Source of the DNA: Candidatus Roizmanbacteria bacterium | GTDB taxonomy: Bacteria; Patescibacteriota; Microgenomatia; UBA1406; GWC2-37-13 | Length of the DNA: 6,600 bases | NCBI GenBank assembly: GCA_016186235.1 | Contig: JACPMD010000124.1 | Location: 1-6,600, forward strand | Direction: 5' to 3' | In this document: piece after piece, positions 1 through 5,801 of the stretch | Numbering within the stretch: position 1 is the first letter of the stretch | Layout of the letters: the number at the start of each line of letters is the position of its first letter | Program-made: the position numbers and the translations under genes | Notes under the pieces: generated by a model | What the model was told of the DNA's origin: nothing | Databases searched by the model: none | The model's input: only the letters and a program-made list of their open reading frames with translations

Positions 1-1062
1 CCTGTACGTTATGGGTTTTTCTTTTTGGGGTAAAAGTAGACTCATCCTTCGATCTCTTTTATTAATTCGCTCTATGAAGACTTTTATCTTTTGACCTGTT
101 TCGAGTTCTTCTTTCCCAGTGAGTTTGCTTATATGGATAAGTCCTTCTACGCCTGGCTCTAGTCGTACAAAGTAACCATATCGTTCTTTTCGTACTACCT
201 CTCCCTCTATTTCTTTATCTTTGGGATATTTCTTCTCGATATCCTCCCACGGATCTTGTGTGAGTCGTTTGAGTGATAAGTTAAGTTTTAAATCTTGTGT
301 ATTTTTTTCCACAACCAAGACATCGAGCATTTCGCTAACCTTGACGTAATCAGCAGCGCTTGACACTTTTTCCCAAGAAATTTCTGATATGTGAATGAGG
401 CCTTCTACTCCTTCAACTTCACAGAAAATGCCAAACTCTGAAACTCCTAATACTTTTGCCTTATATTTTTTTCCAACTTTGATTTTATCGAAACGGCGCT
501 TTAGTTCTTTCTGAGAGATCTTAAGAACGGCGGCCTTCTGAGAAACGACAAGACGATTTTTCTCTTCATCTACCTCTAAAATTTTTACCTTGGTTTTTTG
601 GCCCTGTAGTTTCTCTGGATTATTGATGTACTCTTCAGTCAGCTGAATTTTTGGAATAACGCCTCGTATTCCCATGAAATCTATGAACACTCCGCCCTTT
701 CCATATTCGCCGCACACCACTTCTATTTCTTCTTCTTTTTCTTTTTTTTCATTAAGTATCTCCCATTTTCCTTTGTGGAAAAACTTTCGTAGCGAAACTA
801 CAGGAAACCCCTCCTTTGACTCAGGAGTAATAATCCTCACCCTCACAACACCACCTTCTTTTAAGTAGGGTGAATAGGATGTGATTTCCTTGAGTTCAAG
901 ATCTCCTAACACCGCGTACGCCTTTGCTCCTATGTCAAAAAGCACTCCCTTTTTTGACAACGTTACTATTTTGGCGTCTAGTTCTTCTCCTTTTTTAAGA
1001 AAGGGGGGCTTGTGTTTTTTAAGAAGCGCCTCCATTGGGTGCGCAGATATTTTTCTTGGCAT
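1..1062 (-). CDS. rpsA: 30S ribosomal protein S1 (C-terminus cut by window edge)
   Basis: The frame is open from an ATG at 1062 to base 1 with no stop, giving the first 354 residues. I see four S1 (OB-fold) RNA-binding repeats at about residues 24-93, 111-177, 196-266 and 282-345. Repeats 3 and 4 are the most typical, each with a GVEGLIHIS motif, and repeat 3 ends in LNLSLKRL followed by DPWEDI, a hallmark of S1. In the ribosome S1 binds mRNA on the 30S subunit and helps initiation. Four repeats is fewer than the six of E. coli, but short forms are common in other phyla; the remaining C-terminus may be short. The start is fixed by an AGGAGG motif 10 nt upstream, and repeat 1 begins about 20 residues later. 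It is divergent from the recombinase-like gene. Another S1-repeat RNA-binding protein is possible but less likely. Confidence 0.92.
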   Translation of the reverse strand, partial: MPRKISAHPMEALLKKHKPPFLKKGEELDAKIVTLSKKGVLFDIGAKAYAVLGDLELKEITSYSPYLKEGGVVRVRIITPESKEGFPVVSLRKFFHKGKWEILNEKKEKEEEIEVVCGEYGKGGVFIDFMGIRGVIPKIQLTEEYINNPEKLQGQKTKVKILEVDEEKNRLVVSQKAAVLKISQKELKRRFDKIKVGKKYKAKVLGVSEFGIFCEVEGVEGLIHISEISWEKVSSAADYVKVSEMLDVLVVEKNTQDLKLNLSLKRLTQDPWEDIEKKYPKDKEIEGEVVRKERYGYFVRLEPGVEGLIHISKLTGKEELETGQKIKVFIERINKRDRRMSLLLPQKEKPITYR

Positions 1063-1072
1063 CAAATGTTTT

Positions 1073-1078
1073 CCTCCT
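1073..1078 (-). promoter_or_regulatory. Shine-Dalgarno of the S1 gene
   Basis: On the minus strand the S1 ATG is preceded, after 10 nt, by AGGAGG inside GAAGGAGGAA. This is the strongest ribosome-binding site in the window. It contrasts with most other starts here, which have none. Confidence 0.8.
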
Positions 1079-1101
1079 TCAGATTCAAGACAGGAGATAT
1101 A

Positions 1102-1130
1102 ACTATAACAAACTCAAGCAAAAAAAACAA
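1102..1130 (-). promoter_or_regulatory. Promoter of the S1 gene (extended -10)
   Basis: Read on the minus strand: TTGTTT at 1130-1125, a 17-nt spacer, then TATAGT at 1107-1102 preceded by TGT, which makes an extended -10. The predicted start near 1095 would give a leader of about 33 nt that contains the Shine-Dalgarno. The -35 matches consensus at only three positions, so the call rests mainly on the -10 and the spacing. Confidence 0.55.
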
Positions 1131-1143
1131 GCCAAATTGCTAC

Positions 1144-1172
1144 TTGATTTTGATGACTTGGTGGTGTATATT
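1144..1172 (+). promoter_or_regulatory. Promoter of the recombinase-like/RNase H operon
   Basis: TTGATT (1144-1149), a 17-nt spacer, and TATATT (1167-1172). An overlapping alternative is TTGATG (1150-1155), 16 nt, TATAGG (1172-1177). Either places the transcription start at or within a few bases of the ATG at 1183. Only a weak AGGG (1175-1178) lies before the start, so the mRNA is probably leaderless or nearly so. Confidence 0.55.
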
Positions 1173-1182
1173 ATAGGGTACT

Positions 1183-2055
1183 ATGGATAATGTATTACTT
1201 CCGAATCTACTTGAGAAGTTTGTCAATCACTTAAAATCTCAGGGAAAGTCAGATTTTACTATCGTTGCCTATAGGAAAGATCTTGAACAATTTATAGGCT
1301 TTTTAACAGGGAAAGAAAAGAATGATATTAGAGAAGTAAAGAAAGAGGACATCGATGCATTTATCGCAAAACTGCTTCAAGACAACTATACAAAAAAGTC
1401 TGCGTCCCGGAAACTCAATTCAATTCGAACTTTTTTTAGATACCTTAAAAATGAAGGAGTAATCGAGCAAAATCCATCACTCGACGTATCTCATCCCAAA
1501 TACACGCAGTCGCCTCCACGAATATTCAGCAAGCTCGAGTATAGGGCGCTACGCGACGTTGCCAAAGAGGATCCTCGAACTTATGCTCTTGTCGAACTTT
1601 TATTGCAAACAGGGATTAAAATTGGAGAACTTGCCAACTTAAGGCTTTCTGATATTAAGGATTCTTCCCTTTATATTCGTTCCTATGGAAAAAACCCTCA
1701 AAGAGATGTTCCGCTCAATAAAGCGGCAAAAAAATCTCTCCAAGAATACTTAAAAGCAAGAGGCGGAAACGCCCAAAACGGCCAAGACGATCACTTCTTT
1801 ATCACGCGAACTGGACACCCTCTTCTTATTCGAAACATCCGACAAATCATCACGCGTTGCTTTCGTGAAGTTGGGATTGAAAACGCAACGGTGAATGATC
1901 TACGAAATACCTTTATCGCCTACCAACTCATGAATGGCGCATCAATTGAGTATATTGCTAAAGTTGTAGGACATAGGCGCCTCTCCTCTACCGAACGCTT
2001 CCTCAACCTCGTCAAGGAAGAGACCGAAAGAAAAGAAAAGTTAGGAGAATTATGA
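1183..2055 (+). CDS. XerC/XerD-like tyrosine recombinase homologue lacking catalytic residues
   Basis: The 290 residues match the Xer family in length and layout. An N-terminal SAM-like core-binding domain spans about residues 6-92 and the catalytic-fold domain about 112-280. Family motifs are recognisable: QTGIKIGEL, GKNPQRDVPL, VNDLRNTF and VVGHRRLSSTERF. Active members use Arg, Lys, His, Arg, His and a Tyr nucleophile. Here those positions read K146, K170, N238, R241, H264 and F273, so the first Arg, the second-motif His and the nucleophilic Tyr are all replaced. The flanking residues are intact and the frame is unbroken, so this looks like a maintained protein that binds DNA but cannot cut and rejoin it. 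Degenerate Xer homologues (for example XerD-like proteins of streptococci) are a precedent. It overlaps the RNase H start by ATGA, implying coupled translation. I gave no xerC or xerD symbol because the activity is doubtful. Confidence 0.9.
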   Translation: MDNVLLPNLLEKFVNHLKSQGKSDFTIVAYRKDLEQFIGFLTGKEKNDIREVKKEDIDAFIAKLLQDNYTKKSASRKLNSIRTFFRYLKNEGVIEQNPSLDVSHPKYTQSPPRIFSKLEYRALRDVAKEDPRTYALVELLLQTGIKIGELANLRLSDIKDSSLYIRSYGKNPQRDVPLNKAAKKSLQEYLKARGGNAQNGQDDHFFITRTGHPLLIRNIRQIITRCFREVGIENATVNDLRNTFIAYQLMNGASIEYIAKVVGHRRLSSTERFLNLVKEETERKEKLGEL

Positions 2056-2537
2056 ATCTTAACGTTTTCACCGATGGGGGTTCGATCAACAACCCGGGTC
2101 GAGCTGCAATAGCTTACATCGTCTCCTTAAACGACAAATTGCTCTTTAAGTTCTCAAAACGAATTGGAATCAACACGAACAATTTCGCCGAATATTCAGC
2201 TCTCGTTGGCGCGCTGGAATGGGTAAAGAATAATACGAAACTCCTCTACTCACAAAATAATGCATGCGTTAGAATTCCCCTGCGATTTTTAGGAAATCGG
2301 AGACAGGAGTCTGCTCAAATTACAAAAGTGGTTTGTCATTCCGACTCTCATTTAATGGTCAATCAACTCAATGGACTATTTAAAGTAAAAAATTCTGTGA
2401 TCCGCGACTTTATAATGAAGGTTCGAATCGTAGAGCAGGAGGTAACTATACCAATACTTTATAAATACATTCCCAGGGAGCAAAACAGATTTGCCGATTC
2501 GCTCGTTAAGAAGGAACTGCTATTCTTACCGGCATGA
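2052..2537 (+). CDS. Type I ribonuclease H with an in-frame insert
   Basis: This 161-residue protein has the RNase HI fold signatures: TDGGSINNPG near the N-terminus, TNNFAEY, CHSDSHLMVNQLNGLFKVK and PREQNRFADSL. The four metal-binding acidic residues are present as D8, E47, D98 and D149, so it should cleave the RNA strand of RNA-DNA hybrids (primers, R-loops). The motif style resembles the archaeal/YpdQ-like branch rather than E. coli RnhA. The distance from E47 to D98 is 51 residues, against roughly 24 in relatives I recall; the extra 26 or so residues (about 64-89) coincide with a palindromic DNA insert. The ATG lies in an ATGA overlap with the upstream gene and has AGGAG (2043-2047) 4 nt before it, so the two genes are probably coupled. 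The last 32 bp overlap the end of convergent dnaN. Confidence 0.9.
   Translation: MNLNVFTDGGSINNPGRAAIAYIVSLNDKLLFKFSKRIGINTNNFAEYSALVGALEWVKNNTKLLYSQNNACVRIPLRFLGNRRQESAQITKVVCHSDSHLMVNQLNGLFKVKNSVIRDFIMKVRIVEQEVTIPILYKYIPREQNRFADSLVKKELLFLPA
2241..2318. repeat. Putative palindromic element inserted in frame in the RNase H gene
   Basis: These 78 bp (26 codons, residues 64-89) are the part of the RNase H gene with no counterpart in ordinary RNase HI. They contain an imperfect hairpin: CGATTT (2283-2288) pairs with AAATCG (2294-2299) around TTAGG, and CCTG (2279-2282) pairs with CAGG (2304-2307), with GAGA (2300-2303) bulged. Weaker complementarity continues outward to about 2270 and 2313. 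The insert peptide is Arg/Gln/Asn-rich (GNRRQES). Similar short strings flank it (ACGAAA at 2235-2240, ACAAAA at 2322-2327), possibly a decayed duplication. Only one copy lies in this window, so its repeat status is inferred. Confidence 0.5.
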
Positions 2538-3606
2538 TGATATGAAGAAAGTGTTCGCCGTCTTCGGTTTTAAAAACGACTGGGGCATCCGGTCTAAGCA
2601 CCTCTATAATAATTTTTTTGCTTTTGCTGTGATTGAGAAAATCGAGTAGAAATTTGTAGTTAAAAGCCACTTTCTGCTCATCCCCGTCTATTTCTGCTTC
2701 TTGAAAGGCATTGTTTTCGTCTCCTGCGTCGGTTTTCGGCTTGATCCATATGCCATCCTTTACCATCTGTACAATTACGATATTAGAAAAGTCTCGAGCA
2801 AAAACAGAAATGAGTTTAATATTTCGTAAAAATTCCTCTGCTTCGATAGTCACCGTTGTCCTTCTTTCCGTGGGAATTACCTTTTCAAAGGGGGGAAAAT
2901 CTCCTTCTATGAGGCGTGAAAAAAATTCTGCATTATCAAGAGAAAACACAATCATCTTTTCATTTTTTAAGTAACAGAACTTCACTTCTTTTTCCTCCTT
3001 AATGAATTGAAGAACCTCGCTCAAAAAATCCGCGGGAATAATAACCGATGGAATATCTATTTCTTTTTTGGCTTTTACTAAGGAAAGTCTGAAACCGTCG
3101 GTTGAGACAATGATGAGATTTTCCTGGGTAAGAAAATTCACTCCCGTGAGAACCGGCCTTGTTTCATCGTAAGATGCTGAGAACAATACTATTGGAAGGT
3201 TTTTGAGTAAAAAATCCGTCTTTATTGTCTGTCCTTTTTCCTCTATTTTAGGAGGAAGTGGAAAGTCTTCTTTAGCTATAAGAGGAAAGTTTCCCTTCGT
3301 TTTTCCAGAGACAATAGTTATTTGTTTTTCCTTTACCTCGATCTCGAGTTTCCCAGGAGGTAAGAAATTTATATATTCGCTTAGTTTTTTTGGCTCAATT
3401 ACAACTTCTATTTCTTTTTCTAACTCTACTTTTAAACTTGTATGAAGATATGAACTAAGATTGCTCGAGTAAAAGTGTAAAGAATTTTTCGTTCCTTTGA
3501 GTAAGACGCCTTGTAGAGTTAACGAAGAAGTTAATTTGGTTGAGGTAAAATGAGACGCGAGTGTTAATTTTTCAAGGAATAACTCTTTGTTTATGATGAA
3601 TTTCAT
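2506..3606 (-). CDS. dnaN: DNA polymerase III subunit beta (sliding clamp)
   Basis: The 366-residue length and sequence match the beta clamp, the ring that tethers the replicative polymerase to DNA and docks other replication and repair proteins. Recognisable segments are the N-terminal MKFIINKELF, SYDETRPVLTGVNF (145-158), STDGFRLSL (168-176), SRLIEGDFPPFEKVIP (230-245) and the C-terminal IIMPVRI (356-362). These fall across the three repeated clamp domains. The usual protein ends right after the MPMRL-like motif; here four more residues (AVPS) follow, encoded inside the overlap with the RNase H gene. The ATG at 3606 fits the family N-terminus, but no clear Shine-Dalgarno precedes it. It follows dnaA in the same direction after 121 bp. 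Confidence 0.98.
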   Translation of the reverse strand: MKFIINKELFLEKLTLASHFTSTKLTSSLTLQGVLLKGTKNSLHFYSSNLSSYLHTSLKVELEKEIEVVIEPKKLSEYINFLPPGKLEIEVKEKQITIVSGKTKGNFPLIAKEDFPLPPKIEEKGQTIKTDFLLKNLPIVLFSASYDETRPVLTGVNFLTQENLIIVSTDGFRLSLVKAKKEIDIPSVIIPADFLSEVLQFIKEEKEVKFCYLKNEKMIVFSLDNAEFFSRLIEGDFPPFEKVIPTERRTTVTIEAEEFLRNIKLISVFARDFSNIVIVQMVKDGIWIKPKTDAGDENNAFQEAEIDGDEQKVAFNYKFLLDFLNHSKSKKIIIEVLRPDAPVVFKTEDGEHFLHIIMPVRIAVPS

Positions 3607-3727
3607 TTATTTCTTTATTAAAGATATTAATAGTAGTATTAGCGCTTGGGTATAAAAAAATAAAAAACAGAAGGGATTTTCAAGACAAAGAGAATTGAAA
3701 TTTTTCCGTGTTTATAAGGAGTGGATA
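3607..3727. other. dnaA-dnaN intergenic region: candidate origin unwinding module
   Basis: This 121-bp AT-rich gap holds a run of TAN trinucleotides, TATTAATAGTAGTATTAG (3625-3642), then CGCT, then TGGGTATAA (3647-3655), which differs from the DnaA box TGTGNATAA at one base. A second one-mismatch box, TGTTTATAA, lies at 3709-3717, and a weaker AGTGGATAT at 3720-3728, all in the same orientation. In Bacillus-type origins, DnaA-trios ([T/A]A[G/A] read 5' to 3') lie beside a DnaA box across a short GC-rich step and mark where strands open. Two of the six triplets here are TAT and do not fit that rule. The region must also contain any dnaN promoter; TTTAAT on the minus strand, 10 nt before the dnaN ATG, is a weak candidate. 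Confidence 0.5.
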
Positions 3728-5056
3728 TCATGTTGAAAGACCAAGAGATGTAATAATCCCATCAATCTCCTGCTTAATCGTCGGATTTTTTATAATGAGC
3801 CCGCTCATTTTATCAACAGCATGGATTACCGTGGTGTGATCCTTTCTCTTTAAAAGGAAGGCAATCTCTTCCAGTTTTAACTTAAGGTGACTTCTGAGGA
3901 TGTACATCACGATTTGCCGCGGCAAAACGATACTTTCATTTCTGACCGGGCCACGAAGATGAGACTGTTTAACATTGTAATAAGAGCAAACTGTTTTTAT
4001 GACATCTTGAGGAAGAACGCGGAATGAGTTGGTTTTTTGTCTTTGGGAGAAGAAAAGATCCACGGCTTCTAGGTCTATTTTTTCTTTCTGGCCCAAGATT
4101 TTTGCATATAAGGAAAGAAGTGTTCCTTCTAGCCCGCGCGTATCGGTTATCTGTTCGGCGATGATTTTTGCGGCGTCGATATCGATTTCTATATTTTTCT
4201 CTCTTGCTTTGATGAGAAGAATCGCCGTTCTGAGTTCAAAATCCGGCGGCTGTATATCTACAATGAGTCCGCCCGAAAATCTCGACCGAAGACGGTCCTC
4301 TAAGTTTTTAATTTCTGACGGCGGCCTGTCTGAGGTGAGAATAATCTGTCCTCCGGCAGAAACAACAGAGTTAAACGTGTGGAAAAACTCTTCTTGTACG
4401 GTTTGTTTTCCTGCAATGAACTGGACGTCATCAACAATAAATAGAGAGAGTTTTCGATATTTTCTTCTGAAACGAGGCGTTGATTTTTCCCTAATACCCT
4501 CGATGAGCTCGTTAGTGAACTGATCTCCTGGACAGAAAAAAACCTTTTTACTTGTATCTTTTTGTAGAACCTTTCTTGCGACCGATTGAGCGAGATGTGT
4601 TTTTCCTACCCCTACCCCGCCATAAAAGAGAAGGGGGTTATATGAGTGTCCTGGATTATCTGCGACGGCCTGAGCTGCGGCAAACGCAACCTGATTTGTC
4701 GTTGAGACCGCAAAGTTTTCGAAGCTATATTTTGCATGCAACCCAGCTTGATAAAAAACATCCTCAAGAGAAGGCTGAAAGGAAAGAAGCGGCGCCTCTT
4801 TCGGAATTTTTTTAGAGGGGATTACCACAAGTTCAACAGACATTTTTTTATGAGTAAAAGCAGAGAGCGTCAGTTCTATCTCGCTCACTTTCTTCTCCAA
4901 AAAGAATTTAAATGCTTGGTTGTGGCAGCCGAGGATTATTCTATTTTCGCTCAGCTCGATGGGTTTTAACTGCTTAAGAAGCGAGTATAAAACCGGAATT
5001 TTTTTCTTGTTTGTCTCTAAAGATTTAAGAAAGCCAGTCCAGAAAGCAGACAGCAT
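3728..5056 (-). CDS. dnaA: Chromosomal replication initiator DnaA
   Basis: The 442 residues cover all DnaA parts: domain I at about 1-78, a very short linker domain II (about 79-92), the AAA+ domain III (about 93-325) and the DNA-binding domain IV (about 345-442). In the AAA+ domain I see Walker A GGVGVGKTH (146-154), Walker B LFIVDD (205-210), sensor 1 ILTSDRPP (239-246), the box VII arginine in RSRF (259) and sensor 2 R307 in TRGLEG. Domain IV has the helix-turn-helix and the DnaA signature RKDHTTVIHA (404-413). ATP-bound DnaA multimerises on DnaA boxes and opens the origin. The usual tryptophan after SRF (SRFEWG or SRFGWG) is replaced: this protein reads SRFSGG. The ATG at 5056 gives a normal N-terminus; no Shine-Dalgarno precedes it. 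DnaA boxes in its own promoter suggest autorepression. Confidence 0.98.
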   Translation of the reverse strand: MLSAFWTGFLKSLETNKKKIPVLYSLLKQLKPIELSENRIILGCHNQAFKFFLEKKVSEIELTLSAFTHKKMSVELVVIPSKKIPKEAPLLSFQPSLEDVFYQAGLHAKYSFENFAVSTTNQVAFAAAQAVADNPGHSYNPLLFYGGVGVGKTHLAQSVARKVLQKDTSKKVFFCPGDQFTNELIEGIREKSTPRFRRKYRKLSLFIVDDVQFIAGKQTVQEEFFHTFNSVVSAGGQIILTSDRPPSEIKNLEDRLRSRFSGGLIVDIQPPDFELRTAILLIKAREKNIEIDIDAAKIIAEQITDTRGLEGTLLSLYAKILGQKEKIDLEAVDLFFSQRQKTNSFRVLPQDVIKTVCSYYNVKQSHLRGPVRNESIVLPRQIVMYILRSHLKLKLEEIAFLLKRKDHTTVIHAVDKMSGLIIKNPTIKQEIDGIITSLGLST

Positions 5057-5072
5057 AAAGATAATTTACTAA

Positions 5073-5110
5073 TGTGGATAACTTGTCCACAAATCCTACA
5101 CATTTTCACA
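5073..5110. other. DnaA-box cluster upstream of dnaA (candidate oriC/autoregulatory site)
   Basis: TGTGGATAA (5073-5081) is a perfect DnaA box in minus orientation. One base away, TTGTCCACA (5083-5091) is a one-mismatch box facing it, so together they form the 19-bp near-palindrome TGTGGATAACTTGTCCACA. Weaker two-mismatch boxes follow at 5094-5102 (TCCTACACA) and 5102-5110 (ATTTTCACA), with another at 5152-5160 on the minus strand. Clustering beside dnaA is typical of oriC and of dnaA autoregulation. The region is short, so the full origin may also need the dnaA-dnaN gap. Confidence 0.7.
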
Positions 5111-5121
5111 CGACCAGTCAA
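5093..5121 (-). promoter_or_regulatory. Promoter of dnaA
   Basis: On the minus strand TTGACT (5121-5116), a 17-nt spacer and TAGGAT (5098-5093). Transcription would begin near 5086, inside the facing DnaA-box pair, which suits repression by DnaA. This gives a leader of about 30 nt. An alternative -10, TAAATT, lies 6 nt before the ATG and would make a leaderless mRNA with the box pair in its spacer. Confidence 0.5.
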
Positions 5122-5153
5122 TAGGTATAAATGGATCAATTAGAATAGAAATG

Positions 5154-5162
5154 TGGTAAGAT
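5154..5162 (+). promoter_or_regulatory. Extended -10 promoter of the PIN/RNase P gene
   Basis: TGG followed by TAAGAT (5157-5162) forms an extended -10 ending 6 nt before the ATG at 5169, which points to a leaderless mRNA. No good -35 is visible. An alternative -10, TAGAAT at 5141-5146, matches consensus better and would give a leader of about 16 nt, but that leader has no Shine-Dalgarno. Confidence 0.4.
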
Positions 5163-5168
5163 ACTCCT

Positions 5169-5801
5169 ATGCGAAAATACACTCTTGACGCCAATCTGTT
5201 TTTTAACATGGAGGCTGACTTGGGATTGGGAGAAAAAACTGAAGAAGTGGTAACGCAGCTTGCCAGTATGGGTAAAAAATTAAAGACAAGTAAAAAAGCC
5301 GAATTTTTTATGCCGCCACGAGTAGTCGATGAGTTTTTGAGTTTTTTTGACGACAAAGGACAACCGTTTATAAAAGATTTTTTGTCTGTGATTACTGTTC
5401 AGTCTCCTGACCTAGGGAAGCTTGCTTTCCCGGCGCAAACATTTTACAAGCTCGTTGATGATATACGCTTAAGAAGCTATAAGGGTTTAAATATCGGCGA
5501 GGAGGAAATTGAAAAAGCCGGCAGGCTTATGATGGGAAAAAAAGAGCTCGCTACAAAAGAATTTCAAATACAGATAGGCGAGGTTATCAAAAAATTTCGC
5601 GCCCGGTACCGCCAGGCTACCCGATTCGGTTTCTTAGATAGCCTAGCAGATCTCGATCTTATTACCCTAACAAAAGAACTCGGTGGAATTTTAGTATCAA
5701 CTGATGAAGGAGTAATTGGTTGGGGAAGAGTTTTTGGCGTTAAAGAGGCGCCGCCTGAGGTGTGGAAGAAGCAGTTGGACGACCTACTTGCGGAGTCTTA
5801 A
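5169..5801 (+). CDS. RNA-free ribonuclease P, HARP type (PIN domain, former UPF0278/COG1458)
   Basis: I recognise the family formerly called UPF0278 or RNA ligase partner, now known as HARP (homologues of the Aquifex protein-only RNase P). Members are PIN-domain proteins of about 190-230 residues that cut the 5' leader from pre-tRNA without an RNA subunit. This one has 210. Family-like segments are YTLDANLFFN (4-13), FFMPPRVVDEF (46-56), the helical middle FPAQTFYKLVDDIR (87-100) leading into SYKGLNIGEEEI, and RYRQATRFGFLDSLADLDLI (146-165) with GGILVSTDEGVIGWG (172-186). PIN-type metal-binding acids are D7, D157, D161, D163 and D179, spaced as I recall for the Aquifex enzyme; E55 is also conserved-looking. 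It is divergent from dnaA, with no RNA ligase gene beside it in view. Another PIN nuclease is possible but the match is specific. Its last 62 bp overlap the convergent membrane-protein gene. Confidence 0.86.
   Translation: MRKYTLDANLFFNMEADLGLGEKTEEVVTQLASMGKKLKTSKKAEFFMPPRVVDEFLSFFDDKGQPFIKDFLSVITVQSPDLGKLAFPAQTFYKLVDDIRLRSYKGLNIGEEEIEKAGRLMMGKKELATKEFQIQIGEVIKKFRARYRQATRFGFLDSLADLDLITLTKELGGILVSTDEGVIGWGRVFGVKEAPPEVWKKQLDDLLAES

Noticed and set aside
674..1102. Plus-strand open frames at 674-868 and 881-1102
   Set aside because: They lie antisense to the S1 gene, have Ser/Phe-rich composition typical of reverse-strand shadows and show no domain.
2279..2307. Hairpin in the RNase H gene as a transcription terminator
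   Set aside because: It lies inside an intact coding frame and has no following T run on either strand; an inserted palindromic element fits better.
2711..3445. Plus-strand open frames at 2711-2974 and 3203-3445
   Set aside because: They are antisense to dnaN, which is certain, and have no recognisable motif or start signals.
3650..3680. T-rich tract (minus strand) after dnaA as a terminator
   Set aside because: No GC-rich stem precedes the T runs, so intrinsic termination is not supported.
4029..4969. Plus-strand open frames at 4029-4523, 4552-4815 and 4736-4969
   Set aside because: They lie opposite dnaA and overlap one another; their sequences are shadows without family features.
5096..5356. 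Minus-strand open frame of 86 codons upstream of dnaA
   Set aside because: It covers the 5' half of the RNase P gene in antisense and the DnaA-box region; no motif supports it.
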